Program-made: the position numbers and the translations under genes | The notes under the pieces: generated by a model | Seen by the model: only the letters and a program-made list of their open reading frames with translations | Database searches by the model: none | Told to the model about the DNA's origin: nothing | Assembly: GCA_016710095.1 (NCBI GenBank) | Contig: JADJLL010000006.1 | Coordinates: forward strand, 128,051 to 192,050 | From: Candidatus Eiseniibacteriota bacterium | GTDB lineage: Bacteria; Eisenbacteria; RBG-16-71-46 | Length of the DNA stretch: 64,000 nt | Reading direction: 5' to 3' | Shown: piece after piece, positions 53,989 to 63,201 of the stretch | How positions within the stretch are numbered: the stretch's first letter is position 1 | Layout of the letters: every line of letters starts with the position of its first letter

Positions 53989-54969
53989 ATGCCGCGCGTG
54001 ATCCTCGCTGGCGACATCGGTGGCACCAAAGCCCAACTCGCACTCTTCGAAGACGGCGCGCACCCGCGCTCGCCCGTCCGTGAAGAGCGCCTGCCCACGA
54101 ACGGCTCCCCTTCGCTCGACGCGCTGGTGAAGCAGTTCCTCGCGGCGACCGGCGCGAAGCCGTCGCGCTGCGTGTTCGGCATCGCCGGCCCGGTCTCCGA
54201 CAACGTCTGCATCACGACGAACCTGCCGTGGCACGTGGACGGCAACGCCATGAGCGGTTCGCTCGGCGCGCCCGTCACGCTGCTCAACGACCTCGAAGCG
54301 AACGCCTGCGGGCTCGAGACGCTCGGCCCCGACGACCTGCTCGTGCTGCAGCCGGGCGTGCGCTCGCGCGGCAACCGCGCGCTCATCGCCGCGGGCACGG
54401 GACTCGGCGAGGCGATCCTCGTGCAGCACGGCGACACGTGGATCCCGATGGCGTCCGAGGGCGGGCACACGGACTTCGGCTCGCGCGACTCGCTCGAGGA
54501 CGAACTCCTGCGCTGGCTGCGCGGCAAGTACGGACGCGTGAGCTACGAGCGCATTCTTTCCGGCCCCGGGCTCGCCGACCTCTATCGCTTCTTCCGCGAG
54601 ACCAAGCGCGGCCACGAGCCGCCCGAGGTGGCGATGGCGTTCGACCGCGCCGAACAGCCCGCGGCGATCGTGACCGAGAGCGCGCTCGACGGCTCGTGCG
54701 AACGCGCGCGGCTCGCGCTCGATCGGTTCGTGCAGATCTACGGCGCCGAGGCCGGCAATCTCGCGCTCAAGGCGCTCGCGCTCGGTGGGCTCTACGTGGG
54801 CGGCGGCATCGCACCGCGGATGATTCCCGCCATCACGCGGGGTGGCTTCATGCAGGCGTTCTTCGAAAAGGGCCGCCTCTCCCCCGTGCTCACGCGCATT
54901 CCCGTTTCCGTCGTGCTCGATTCCAAGACCGCGCTGTGGGGTGCGGCCGCGCGCGCGCTGCTGCACTGA
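53989..54969 (+). CDS. glk: Glucokinase (ROK-unrelated Glk family)
   Basis: 326 residues. ATP-binding GDIGGTKAQLAL at the N-terminus, FGIAGPVSDN, TLLNDLEANACGL with the catalytic Asp, AAGTGLGEAIL, and EGGHTDFGSRD as the glucose-binding segment. Length and motif order match E. coli-type glucokinase. Three start codons are possible (GTG 53977, ATG 53989, GTG 53998). ATG 53989 gives the usual seven residues before GDIGG. A TAGGAT seven bases before GTG 53998 could instead make that a leaderless start. Transketolase follows 85 bases later. Confidence 0.92.
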   Translation: MPRVILAGDIGGTKAQLALFEDGAHPRSPVREERLPTNGSPSLDALVKQFLAATGAKPSRCVFGIAGPVSDNVCITTNLPWHVDGNAMSGSLGAPVTLLNDLEANACGLETLGPDDLLVLQPGVRSRGNRALIAAGTGLGEAILVQHGDTWIPMASEGGHTDFGSRDSLEDELLRWLRGKYGRVSYERILSGPGLADLYRFFRETKRGHEPPEVAMAFDRAEQPAAIVTESALDGSCERARLALDRFVQIYGAEAGNLALKALALGGLYVGGGIAPRMIPAITRGGFMQAFFEKGRLSPVLTRIPVSVVLDSKTALWGAAARALLH

Positions 54970-55054
54970 CGCGCGTTCCCGGCCGATACCGACGGCGCAC
55001 CCGGGTGGGCATGCGCTCCCCGGTTCCCATCGACCCGTTTTCCGGAGGCCGACC

Positions 55055-57073
55055 GTGAACCCGGTTTCGCCCGTCCCCACTCGCGACGCCCTCGACCAGA
55101 AGGCCATCCACACGCTGCGCTTCCTCGCCGCCGACACGGTCGAGAAGGCGAAGTCGGGGCATCCCGGCATGCCCATGGGCATGGCGGACGTCGCCTACAC
55201 GATGTGGGCGAAGTTCATGCGCTGGCAGCCGAACGATCCCGCGTGGCACGGCCGCGACCGCTTCGTGCTGTCCACGGGCCACGGCTCGGCGCTGCTCTAC
55301 TCGCTGCTGCACCTGGCGGGCTACGAAGTCTCGATGGACGACCTGCAGAGCTTCCGCCAGCTCGGCAGCCGCACGCCCGGCCATCCCGAGTACGGCTGGA
55401 CGCCCGGCGTCGAAGTGACGACCGGTCCGCTCGGCCAGGGCATCGGCAACGCGGTCGGCATGGCGCTCGCCGCGAAGATGGCGGCCGCGCGCTTCAACGG
55501 CGCCGACTTCGCGCCGGTGGACTGGCGCGTGTTCGGCATCTGCGGTGACGGCGACCTCATGGAAGGCGTCTCGCACGAGGCGGCGTCGCTCGCCGGCCAC
55601 CTCGGCCTCGGCAACATCGTGTTCGTGTACGACGACAACCACATCACGATCGAAGGCGACACGTCGCTCGCGTTCAGCGAGGACGTCGCGAAGCGCTTCG
55701 AGTCCTACGGCTGGCACGTCGGCCGCGCGAACCCGTACGACGGCGCGGACCTCGAGCGCGCGCTCGGCGAGGCGGTCGCGGAGGCCGCGCGCCCGAGCCT
55801 CGTGATCTGCCGCAGCCACATCGGCTACGGCGCGCCGCACAAGCAGGACACGTCGCACGTGCACGGCGAACCGCTCGGCACCGAAGAGCTCGCGGCCGCG
55901 AAGAAGAACCTCGGCTGGCCCGAGTCGCCGATGTTCCTCGTGCCCGACGACGTGCGCGCGCGCTTCGCCGAGCGCGCGGCGGCGAACAAGAAGGACTACG
56001 ACGCGTGGCACGCCGGCATGAAGGCGTGGCGCGGCGCGAACGCCGAGAAGGCCGCGGCGTGGGACGCGATCATGGAGCGCCGCGTGCCCGCCGACCTGCT
56101 CGAACAGATGTGCGCCGCCGCGCCCACCAACAGCGCCGCGACGCGCGTGCACGGCAACGCCGCGCTGCAGATGGCGGCCGCGCGCGTGCCGGCGCTGGTC
56201 GGCGGCAGCGCCGATCTCGAGCCGAGCACGAAGACGCGCATCAAGGATTCGCCGAGCATAGCCAAGTCCGACTTCTCCGGACGCAACCTGCACTTCGGCA
56301 TCCGCGAGCACGGCATGGGCGCGATCATGAACGGCATGGCGCTCGCCACGGGCTTCATCCCGTACGGCTCGAGCTTCCTCGTGTTCACCGACTACGCGCG
56401 CCCGAGCATCCGGCTTTCGGCGCTCATGAAGATCCCCGCGCTCTGGGTGTTCACGCACGACAGCATCTTCGTCGGCGAGGACGGCCCGACGCACCAGCCC
56501 GTCGAGCACCTCGAGGCGCTGCGCGCGATCCCCAACCTGCACGTGCAGCGTCCCGCCGACGGCCTCGAAACCGCGGCCGCCTGGGCGCTCGCGGTCGAAC
56601 GCAAGGACGGCCCGACGCTCATCGCGCTCAGCCGCCAGAACACCGCCGTGCTCAATCGCCCGGCGAAGTTCGAGGTTTCCGACCTGCGCCGCGGCGCGTA
56701 CGTGCTGCTCGAAAGCCCCGAGAAGCAGGCGCTCACGATCGTCGCCACGGGCTCGGAAGTCGGCATCGCGGTCGAGGCGGCAGGCAAGCTGAACGCCGAC
56801 GGCATCCCGACCCGTGTGGTGAGCATGCCGTGCACGACGCTCTACCTGCAGCAGGACGAAGCAACGCGCAACGTGATCCTGCCTCCGGGCGGTCGGCGCG
56901 TGTCGGTCGAAGCGGGCACGACGGGTGGCTGGCGCCGCATCGTCGGCGAGCACGGGCTGTGCATCGGGATCGACCGCTACGGCGAATCCGCTCCGGCGCC
57001 GAAGCTCGCGGAACACTTCGGCCTGACGGGCGAGGCGATCGCCAAGAGGGTGCGGGAGTGGGCACGCGGTTGA
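55055..57073 (+). CDS. tkt: Transketolase
   Basis: 672 residues, the normal length. ThDP-dependent transfer of two-carbon units in the pentose phosphate pathway. Motifs in order: LRFLAADTVEKAKSGHPGMP, STGHGSALLY, GPLGQGIGNAVGMA, GDGDLMEGVSHEAASLAGH followed by DDNHITIEGDT, then the pyrimidine domain with FGIREHGMGAIMNG and DSIFVGEDGPTHQPVEHL. The GTG at 55055-55057 has GGAGG at suitable distance and precedes the first family residues; upstream in-frame sequence overlaps glk. Confidence 0.95.
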   Translation: MNPVSPVPTRDALDQKAIHTLRFLAADTVEKAKSGHPGMPMGMADVAYTMWAKFMRWQPNDPAWHGRDRFVLSTGHGSALLYSLLHLAGYEVSMDDLQSFRQLGSRTPGHPEYGWTPGVEVTTGPLGQGIGNAVGMALAAKMAAARFNGADFAPVDWRVFGICGDGDLMEGVSHEAASLAGHLGLGNIVFVYDDNHITIEGDTSLAFSEDVAKRFESYGWHVGRANPYDGADLERALGEAVAEAARPSLVICRSHIGYGAPHKQDTSHVHGEPLGTEELAAAKKNLGWPESPMFLVPDDVRARFAERAAANKKDYDAWHAGMKAWRGANAEKAAAWDAIMERRVPADLLEQMCAAAPTNSAATRVHGNAALQMAAARVPALVGGSADLEPSTKTRIKDSPSIAKSDFSGRNLHFGIREHGMGAIMNGMALATGFIPYGSSFLVFTDYARPSIRLSALMKIPALWVFTHDSIFVGEDGPTHQPVEHLEALRAIPNLHVQRPADGLETAAAWALAVERKDGPTLIALSRQNTAVLNRPAKFEVSDLRRGAYVLLESPEKQALTIVATGSEVGIAVEAAGKLNADGIPTRVVSMPCTTLYLQQDEATRNVILPPGGRRVSVEAGTTGGWRRIVGEHGLCIGIDRYGESAPAPKLAEHFGLTGEAIAKRVREWARG

Positions 57074-58494
57074 GCGCTTCGCGTCACCGAGGGGCGGGAC
57101 GTCGTTCGGCGGCCCCGCCCGCGGCGGTCTCACCGGCGAGCACGTGGGCGGCGCCACTGGTCGCGCTCCTGTGCGCCGGCATCACCGGCTGGACCTTTCT
57201 TCACGCTCGTGACTACGGCTTCGCGCCGGACGACTGGACCGCGCCCGCAGCGCCAGGGACCGCCCCGCCGGCCGCCCCTGGCGCTGGCTTTCGCAAGGCG
57301 CGCTGGGCGACGATCGCGGGTCCCAGCGGCGGCGCGCGCGCTGCGGTCGGATCGTTGGCGGTGCTCGGCGCCGCGCTGCTCACCGTCCACGTGGGAACTG
57401 GGCGCGCTGTGCCCGCCCCCGCGCTTCTCTCTTCCACTCCGGCTACTGGCTCAGTGCGAGCGGCGACACGCTATCCGCCCTGTTCGCGCTGCTCGCCGTC
57501 GCCGCCGTCCGCCGCGGCGGCCCCGTGCGATGGCTCGCGGCTCCGGCGCTCGTGCTCGCGCTCGGCGCCAAGGAGTCCGCCGTCGCGCTGCCGGTCGCAC
57601 TCGCGGCCGCGTCGGTGTGCCGCGACGCACCGCTCGAGCGCCTGCGTGCGCTCGCGCGAGATCGCCTCACGTGGGTGCTCGCGCTGATCGGGGCGGCGTG
57701 GGTGATCGTGCGCGCACCGGCGGCAGGCGCCGCCCTTGGCGGCGCGGCGTACGCCTTTTCGTGGAAGGCCGTGTGGCCGAACCTGCTCACGTACGGCGCG
57801 TGGGCTGCGAACTGCTGGTGGCCGACCCTCAACGACATCAGTGACGCCGTCTCTCCCCGGCAGTTCGGATGGGGCATCGGCCTGCTCGCGCTCGGCGTGA
57901 CCTCTTCGCTATTGCCGGTCACGCGGACGCGCGGAGCCGCCTCGGCCTTCGTCGCGTTCCTCGCGCTGCTCCTGCCGGTGCTGGCGCTGTCCTCGCACAC
58001 GTACCACTACTACCTCACGCTTCCCCTGGCGGCGCTCGCCTGGTGGATCGCGGTCCTCGTGGACGTGGCGCTCTCGCGGGCGCCGCGAGTACCGGCGTGG
58101 GTGGCCGCCGTGGGACTCGTGCTGACGATCGCGGGAAACGGCCAGGCGATCGTGCGGCATGTCGAACGGTTGCCCTGGCGCGATCAGGGCCAGCGCTCGG
58201 AGGCCATCATGGACCGTGCGCTCATCGCCGAGCGGGCACCGCCGATCGCGCGGTTAGCCGCCGGGCGCGCGGTTGCGCTTGTGGCACCGCAGCCGCCATC
58301 GCCGCGCAGAAGGGCGCGGAACCGGGCACGAACGACGAGCACAACTTCCGCCGCGAGCACATTCTCGACGCCGAACGGAAGTGAAGTTCCCACGCCGGCG
58401 GACGGACGAGTACTGGGCGGTCTATCGCCCCGAGGGCCGGCTTCGCGTGATGCGGGCCGACACGCTCGTGCTCGCCGCCGGCCCGCCCCGCTGA
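57070..58494 (+). pseudogene. Broken GT-C-type polytopic membrane glycosyltransferase-like gene
   Basis: At least three frame changes, each equivalent to one missing base. From TTG 57070 (overlapping the tkt stop, TTGA) the frame reads hydrophobic segments and YGFAPDDW, a GT-C-like first loop, to about 57430. It continues one frame on with HSGYWLSASGDTLSALFALL and GAKESAVALPVALAA, then several helices to about 58290. It then shifts to IAAQKGAEPGTNDEHNF and, after about 58375, to TDEYWAVYRPEGRLRVMRA with a stop at 58494. Together about 475 codons with many membrane helices, resembling membrane mannosyl- or GlcNAc-transferase-type proteins. Either decaying or, more likely given other breaks here, poorly sequenced. 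Confidence 0.6.
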
Positions 58495-58501
58495 ACCACG
58501 G

Positions 58502-60082
58502 TCAGTTCTTCAGTCGCGGCGCGAGCCACTCCCCGATCACATCGAGCACTTCGCGGCGTACGTGTGAGTCCGGCAGCGACGAGTAGCCGTCTCCCCAGCC
58601 GTTCGGGTCGGCGAGAAACAGGTGGTTCGTCTCCGGGAAGACGCGCACGGTGACGTCGCGATTGCCCGCGTCGCGGAACGCCCTGCCGAGGATCTCCGCC
58701 TGTTCGGGCGTCACCTGGCGGTCGGTCGCCCCCTGCAGCACGAGCACCGGCGTCGCGCGAAGCGTACGCGCGACCATGAGCGGATCGTGCTTGCGGAACC
58801 AACCGAGCCACGGGTTCACACGCGACGCCGAATCGGTCTCGGCCGCCGCTGACGCGGCGAGCGAGTCGAGCGCCGCGCCACTGGCACCGCCGCGCTCGAG
58901 CGCCTGACGCTGCTGGAAGGCGATGATGCGCGCGCCGTCGTACGCCGGACCCGCGAGCAGCACGATGCCGCGCAGCTTCGGATCGCGCGCGGCGACCATC
59001 GGCGCGATGAGCCCGCCCTCGCTGTGCCCGACGAGCGCGAGACGCGCGCCGTCGATGTCGGAACGCGCGCGCAGGAACTTCACCGCCGCCTCGACGTCGT
59101 GCGCGAAGTCCTCCGACGTCGCGCGCACGGCGTTGCCGCCCGACTCGCCGTAACCGCGGTCGTCGAGCCGCAGCGTCGCGATGCCGCGCGCCGCGAGCGC
59201 CTCGGCCACTTCGCGGAATGGGCGGTAGCCGCGCACGAACGGGATCGCCTCGTCACGATCGGAGCTGCCGGAACCAGTGATCGTGACGACTGCCGCGCAC
59301 TTGCCCTGCATGCCCTTCGGCTTCGTGAGTGTGCCCGCGAGTTCGAAGCCCTCGCTCGTGCGCACGCGCACGGACTCCGAGGTGTACGGCGCGCCGGCCG
59401 GCGCGGAGTAGTCGGGCTTCGCGCTCACGAGCAACCCTTCGGGCAGCGACTCGGCGCGCATGATGCGCACGCCCTGCGCGGGAATGGCGCCGCCGGTCAC
59501 GTCACCGGCGGCATTCATCGCGAGCCGGATCTCGAGCCCGCCGAGCGAGAGCACGACGGTGTCGGCGCTCGCGCGCGTCACGACGGCCTCGATCGTCTTG
59601 CCGCCCGCGACCATGAACATCGGCACACCGGCGCTCTCACGGCGCATCGCGAGCCCGCGCCGCGCGACCTGCTCGAACAGCAGCATCGAGGGATTCAGGT
59701 ACGGCACCGCTCCGGCGCTCGAGGGAAACGCCATGCGCGCGCCGCCGTTGATGTGCGTGATCACGCTGTCGCCCACGAACTCGGCGGCGGCGCTCTGCAG
59801 CGGCGCCGCGGTCGGCAGGTCCGTCGAGCGCCACGCGTCGAGCGTCATCGAGGCGGCGGACTGGTCGGCGTTCAGCTGGACCGCGTACTCGGTGCGCAGT
59901 TGCGCCGGCTTGAAGAGCACGACGCCCGAGACGCGCGCATCCACGCGCTCGAACCGTTCGAGCGCCACGGTGTCACCCGCGGCGATCATCACGAAGGCGC
60001 CGCGAGTGGAGGCATGGGCGGAAGACACGAAGACGGCCGCGGCGAGCGCTGCGGCGGTGAGCGAGGCGGCGAGGCGATTCAT
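58502..60082 (-). CDS. Exported alpha/beta hydrolase
   Basis: 526 residues. Signal peptide of about 25 residues (AASLTAAALAAAVFVSSAHA). The N-terminal ~240 residues form a beta-rich domain (VVLFKPAQLRTEYAVQLN, GGLEIRLAMNA). The C-terminal alpha/beta hydrolase has the nucleophile elbow GHSEGG, an oxyanion-region ITGSGSSDRDE, Asp in LQGATDRQVTPEQ and His in ETNHLF, so the triad is complete. It resembles secreted serine aminopeptidase/esterase (YhfK/Hydrolase_4-like) enzymes; substrate unknown. The ATG at 60080-60082 has GGAG seven bases upstream and starts directly at the signal peptide. Confidence 0.9.
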   Translation of the reverse strand: MNRLAASLTAAALAAAVFVSSAHASTRGAFVMIAAGDTVALERFERVDARVSGVVLFKPAQLRTEYAVQLNADQSAASMTLDAWRSTDLPTAAPLQSAAAEFVGDSVITHINGGARMAFPSSAGAVPYLNPSMLLFEQVARRGLAMRRESAGVPMFMVAGGKTIEAVVTRASADTVVLSLGGLEIRLAMNAAGDVTGGAIPAQGVRIMRAESLPEGLLVSAKPDYSAPAGAPYTSESVRVRTSEGFELAGTLTKPKGMQGKCAAVVTITGSGSSDRDEAIPFVRGYRPFREVAEALAARGIATLRLDDRGYGESGGNAVRATSEDFAHDVEAAVKFLRARSDIDGARLALVGHSEGGLIAPMVAARDPKLRGIVLLAGPAYDGARIIAFQQRQALERGGASGAALDSLAASAAAETDSASRVNPWLGWFRKHDPLMVARTLRATPVLVLQGATDRQVTPEQAEILGRAFRDAGNRDVTVRVFPETNHLFLADPNGWGDGYSSLPDSHVRREVLDVIGEWLAPRLKN

Positions 60083-60294
60083 GACGGCTCCGGTGAGGCC
60101 GCGCGGCGGGCGCGACGGGGGACGGCGTATCGGGGTGTGACGGACGCGCGAACCATCGCGCCGCGGCGCCGCCGGTGGCAAGCGCTCCCCGACCAGCGCG
60201 GCGCCGCTTGCGCGAGCGCGGCGCGGCCGCGAATATCGCGCGCCGATTCGTGACACGTTCGTCCCACACGTTCCCCAACGTCCCAGGAGTTCCC

Positions 60295-61792
60295 GTGCGC
60301 TTTCCCCGTTCCAGCGGCGTGCTGCTGCACCCCACCTCGCTTCCCGGCCCGTTCGGCATCGGCGACATCGGCCCCGAGGCGTTCCGCTTCGCCGACTGGC
60401 TCGCCGAAGCGGGCCAGACCGTGTGGCAGGTGCTGCCGCTGGGCCCGACCGGATTCGGGGACTCGCCCTACCAGTGCTTCTCGGCGTTCGCGGGCAACCC
60501 GCTGCTGCTCTCGCCCGAGGCGCTCGTCGCCGACGGCGCGCTCACGATGGCCGACCTGGAAGGCACGCCGCACTTCCCCGCGACGCAGGTGGACTTCGGA
60601 CCGGTGATCGAGTGGAAGCGCGCGCTGCTCTCGCGCGCCGCGGCGCGCTTCGCGTCGTCCGCCGCTCCCGCGCTGCGCGCGCAGCACGACGCGTGGTGCG
60701 CCGCGCAATCGTCGTGGCTCGACGACTACACGCTCTTCATGGCGCTCAAGGACGCGCACGGCGGCGCGCCGTGGTGCGAGTGGGCGGCGCCGCTGCGCTC
60801 GCGCGAGAGCGCCGCGCTCGCGGCCGCGCGCAAGAAGCACGCGGAGAAGGTCGCCGAGCATCGCTTCCTTCAGTTCGCGTTCTTCAAGCAGTGGAGCGCC
60901 CTCCGGGCGCATGCGCACTCCCACGGGCTTCCCGCTGATGGGCGACGCGCCGATCTTCGTCGCGTACGACAGCGCCGACGTGTGGGCGCGCCCGGAGCTG
61001 TTCTTCCTCGACGCCGAAGGCCGCCCGACCGTCGTCGCCGGCGTGCCGCCCGACTACTTCAGCGAGACCGGCCAGCTCTGGGGCAACCCGCTCTACCGCT
61101 GGGACGCGCACGAGCGCGAAGGCTTCGCGTGGTGGATCGCGCGCGTCCGCGCGCTGCTCGCGACCGTGGATCGCGTGCGCATCGACCACTTCATCGGCTT
61201 CTCGCGCTACTGGGAGATTCCCGCGGACGCGCCCGACGCGCGCAGCGGACGCTTCTGCCCCTCGCCCGGGCACGCGCTGTTCGAGGCGATCGAGGGCGCG
61301 CTCGGCCAGGTCGCGATCGTCGCCGAGGATCTCGGCGTGCTCACGCCCGAAGTCGAGGAGCTGCGCGATCGCTTCGCGTTCCCCGGCATGAAGGTCACGC
61401 AGTTCGCGTGGGGCTCCGGCGCGGACAACATGTTCCTGCCGCACGGCTGGAACGCGAACCTCGTCGCCTACGCGGGCACGCACGACAACGACACGACCGT
61501 CGGCTGGTGGAACCAGGCGAGCGACGGCGAGCGCGGGCACATGCAGGCGTACCTCGCCCGCGAAGTGCGCGAGCCGGCGTGGGACTTGATGCGCATGGGA
61601 ATGGCGTCGGTCGCCGACACGTTCGTCGCGTCCGCGCAGGACCTGCTGTCGCTCGGCGGCGAAGCGCGCATGAACTTTCCCGGCAAGCCCGCGGGCAACT
61701 GGAGCTGGCGGCTGCGTGAAGGGGCGCTCGACGGCGGTGTCGCCCGCCGCCTGCGCGAGCTGACCGAGCTGTACGACCGCACGCGACGCTGA
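60295..61792 (+). CDS. malQ: 4-alpha-glucanotransferase, interrupted by a one-base frameshift
   Basis: About 498 residues when one extra base near 60931-60934 is ignored, the usual length. GH77 enzyme that transfers alpha-1,4-glucan segments in glycogen or maltodextrin metabolism. N-terminal frame: SSGVLLHPTSLPGPFGIGD, PLGPTGFGDSPYQCFSAFAG. The break comes at ALRAHAHSHGLP/LMGDAPIFVAYDSADVW. The second frame keeps TVDRVRIDHFIGFSRYW (nucleophile Asp region), VAEDLGVLTPEV (acid/base Glu) and GTHDNDT. AGGAG precedes the GTG at 60295. A perfect terminator hairpin follows the stop. Confidence 0.92.
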
Positions 61793-61810
61793 CCGCCGCC
61801 ACGCACGATT

Positions 61811-61846
61811 CCGGGCCGCCCGCGCTTGCACGCACGGGCGGCCCGG
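61811..61846 (+). terminator. Terminator hairpin after malQ
   Basis: CCGGGCCGCCCG (61811-61822) and CGGGCGGCCCGG (61835-61846) form a perfect 12-bp stem with a 12-base loop, followed by CGCATCTTT. It begins 19 bases after the malQ stop. The loop contains the candidate -35 of the tal promoter. Confidence 0.65.
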
Positions 61847-61854
61847 CGCATCTT
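61826..61854 (+). promoter_or_regulatory. Candidate tal promoter overlapping the malQ terminator
   Basis: TTGCAC (61826-61831), a 17-base spacer and CATCTT (61849-61854). Its -35 is in the loop of the terminator hairpin, so readthrough of malQ and initiation at tal could interfere with each other. Confidence 0.35.
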
Positions 61855-61925
61855 TGCGCCGTGCTTTTCGACCCGCACGGTGCGCATCCGCGCCGCCGTG
61901 CTCCCACCGGCAAGGAGTGCCACGC

Positions 61926-63065
61926 ATGAGCGCTCGCGCGCAGCAGTTGCTCACCCTCGGCCAGAGCGTCTGGCTGGACTTCATCCGTCGCGGCCCGCTC
62001 GTCTCGGGCGAGTTCGATCGCCAGGTCGCCGAGGACGGCGTCGTGGGCGTGACGTCGAACCCGACCATCTTCCAGCAGGCGATCGCGAAGAGCACGGACT
62101 ACGACACGGCGCTCGCCGCGGCCATCGCGAAGGGGCTCGAGGGCGAAGCGCTGTTCGAGGCGCTGGCGATCGAGGACATCCAGATGGCGTGCGACCGTAT
62201 GCGCGCCGTGTACGACGGCTCGAAGGGCCTGGACGGGCGCGTGAGCATCGAAGTGAGCCCGCGCCTCGCTCACGACTCGGCCGGCACCCTCGCCGCCGCG
62301 AAGCGCCTGCACGCGGCCGTCGCGCGCGAGAACGTGATGATCAAGATCCCGGCGACCGCGGCCGGCCTGCCCGCGATCACCGGCGCGATCGCCGCCGGCA
62401 TCAGCGTGAACGTGACGCTCATCTTCTCGCTCGCGCGCTACGCCGAAGTGATGGAGGCGTACCTGCTCGGGCTCGAACAGCGCGCCGCCGCGGGCGGCGA
62501 CCTGTCGCACATCCGCTCGGTCGCGTCGTTCTTCATCTCTCGAGTGGACAGCAAGGTGGACGCGGCGATCGACGCGCGCGCCGCGACGCTGCCCGCGGGT
62601 TCGACCGAACGCGCGGAGCTCGAATCGCTGCGCGGCAAGGCGGCCGTCGCCAACGCGCGGCTCGCGTACGCGGCGTTCGAACAGGTCTTCGGCGCGGCGC
62701 GCTTCAAGACCCTCGCCGCGAAGGGCGCGCACGTGCAGCGTCCGCTGTGGGCGTCCACGAGCACGAAGAACCCCACGTACCGCGACGTGCTCTACGTGGA
62801 AGAGCTGATCGGACCGGACACCGTGAACACGATCCCGCCCGCGACGCTCGTCGCGTTCAACGATCACGGCGTGGTCGAGGCGCGGATCCGCAACTCCATG
62901 GACGAGGCGCGCGCGCTGTTCGGCAAGCTGAACGCGCTCGGCGTGCCGGTCGAGTCGCTCATCGACCAGCTCGAGGGCGAAGGCGTCGTGGCGTTCGAGA
63001 AGTCGTACGACGACCTTCTCGGCGCCATCGAGACGCGCCGCCGCCAGGACGCCTCGAAGGGCTAG
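61926..63065 (+). CDS. tal: Transaldolase
   Basis: 379 residues, the length of the longer (TalB-distant, actinobacterial/cyanobacterial-type) transaldolases. Links the pentose phosphate pathway to glycolysis by transferring dihydroxyacetone units. Landmarks: VVGVTSNPTIFQQAIAKS, VSIEVSPRLAHD, the Schiff-base Lys in VMIKIPATAAG, ISVNVTLIFSLARY, ASFFISRVDSKVD, and LWASTSTKNPTYRDVLY. AAGGAG lies upstream of the ATG. With tkt, glk and malQ close by, this is a carbon-processing neighbourhood, though each gene seems to have its own transcription signals. Confidence 0.95.
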   Translation: MSARAQQLLTLGQSVWLDFIRRGPLVSGEFDRQVAEDGVVGVTSNPTIFQQAIAKSTDYDTALAAAIAKGLEGEALFEALAIEDIQMACDRMRAVYDGSKGLDGRVSIEVSPRLAHDSAGTLAAAKRLHAAVARENVMIKIPATAAGLPAITGAIAAGISVNVTLIFSLARYAEVMEAYLLGLEQRAAAGGDLSHIRSVASFFISRVDSKVDAAIDARAATLPAGSTERAELESLRGKAAVANARLAYAAFEQVFGAARFKTLAAKGAHVQRPLWASTSTKNPTYRDVLYVEELIGPDTVNTIPPATLVAFNDHGVVEARIRNSMDEARALFGKLNALGVPVESLIDQLEGEGVVAFEKSYDDLLGAIETRRRQDASKG

Positions 63066-63091
63066 ACCCTCGTTTCACGGGACTCGACGAC

Positions 63092-63118
63092 GGCGGCGCT
63101 CCCCGCGGGGGCGCCGCC
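63092..63118 (+). terminator. GC-rich hairpin after tal
   Basis: GGCGGCGC-T-CCCC, GC, GGGG-GCGCCGCC: an 8-bp perfect outer stem with an inner C/G clamp, 27 bases past the tal stop. No T-run follows, only GCTTCGTTGCC. Confidence 0.5.
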
Positions 63119-63124
63119 GCTTCG

Positions 63125-63155
63125 TTGCCCCGGGCCCGCCGCCGTCGGGTATGCT
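63125..63155 (+). promoter_or_regulatory. Weak promoter candidate for the last gene
   Basis: TTGCCC (63125-63130), 19 bases, then TATGCT (63150-63155), upstream of the start at 63202. The spacer is longer than ideal. Confidence 0.3.
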
Positions 63156-63201
63156 TCCGCCCGCTTCCACCCACGCACCCCGTCCCGATCCGGAGATCCC
63201 G

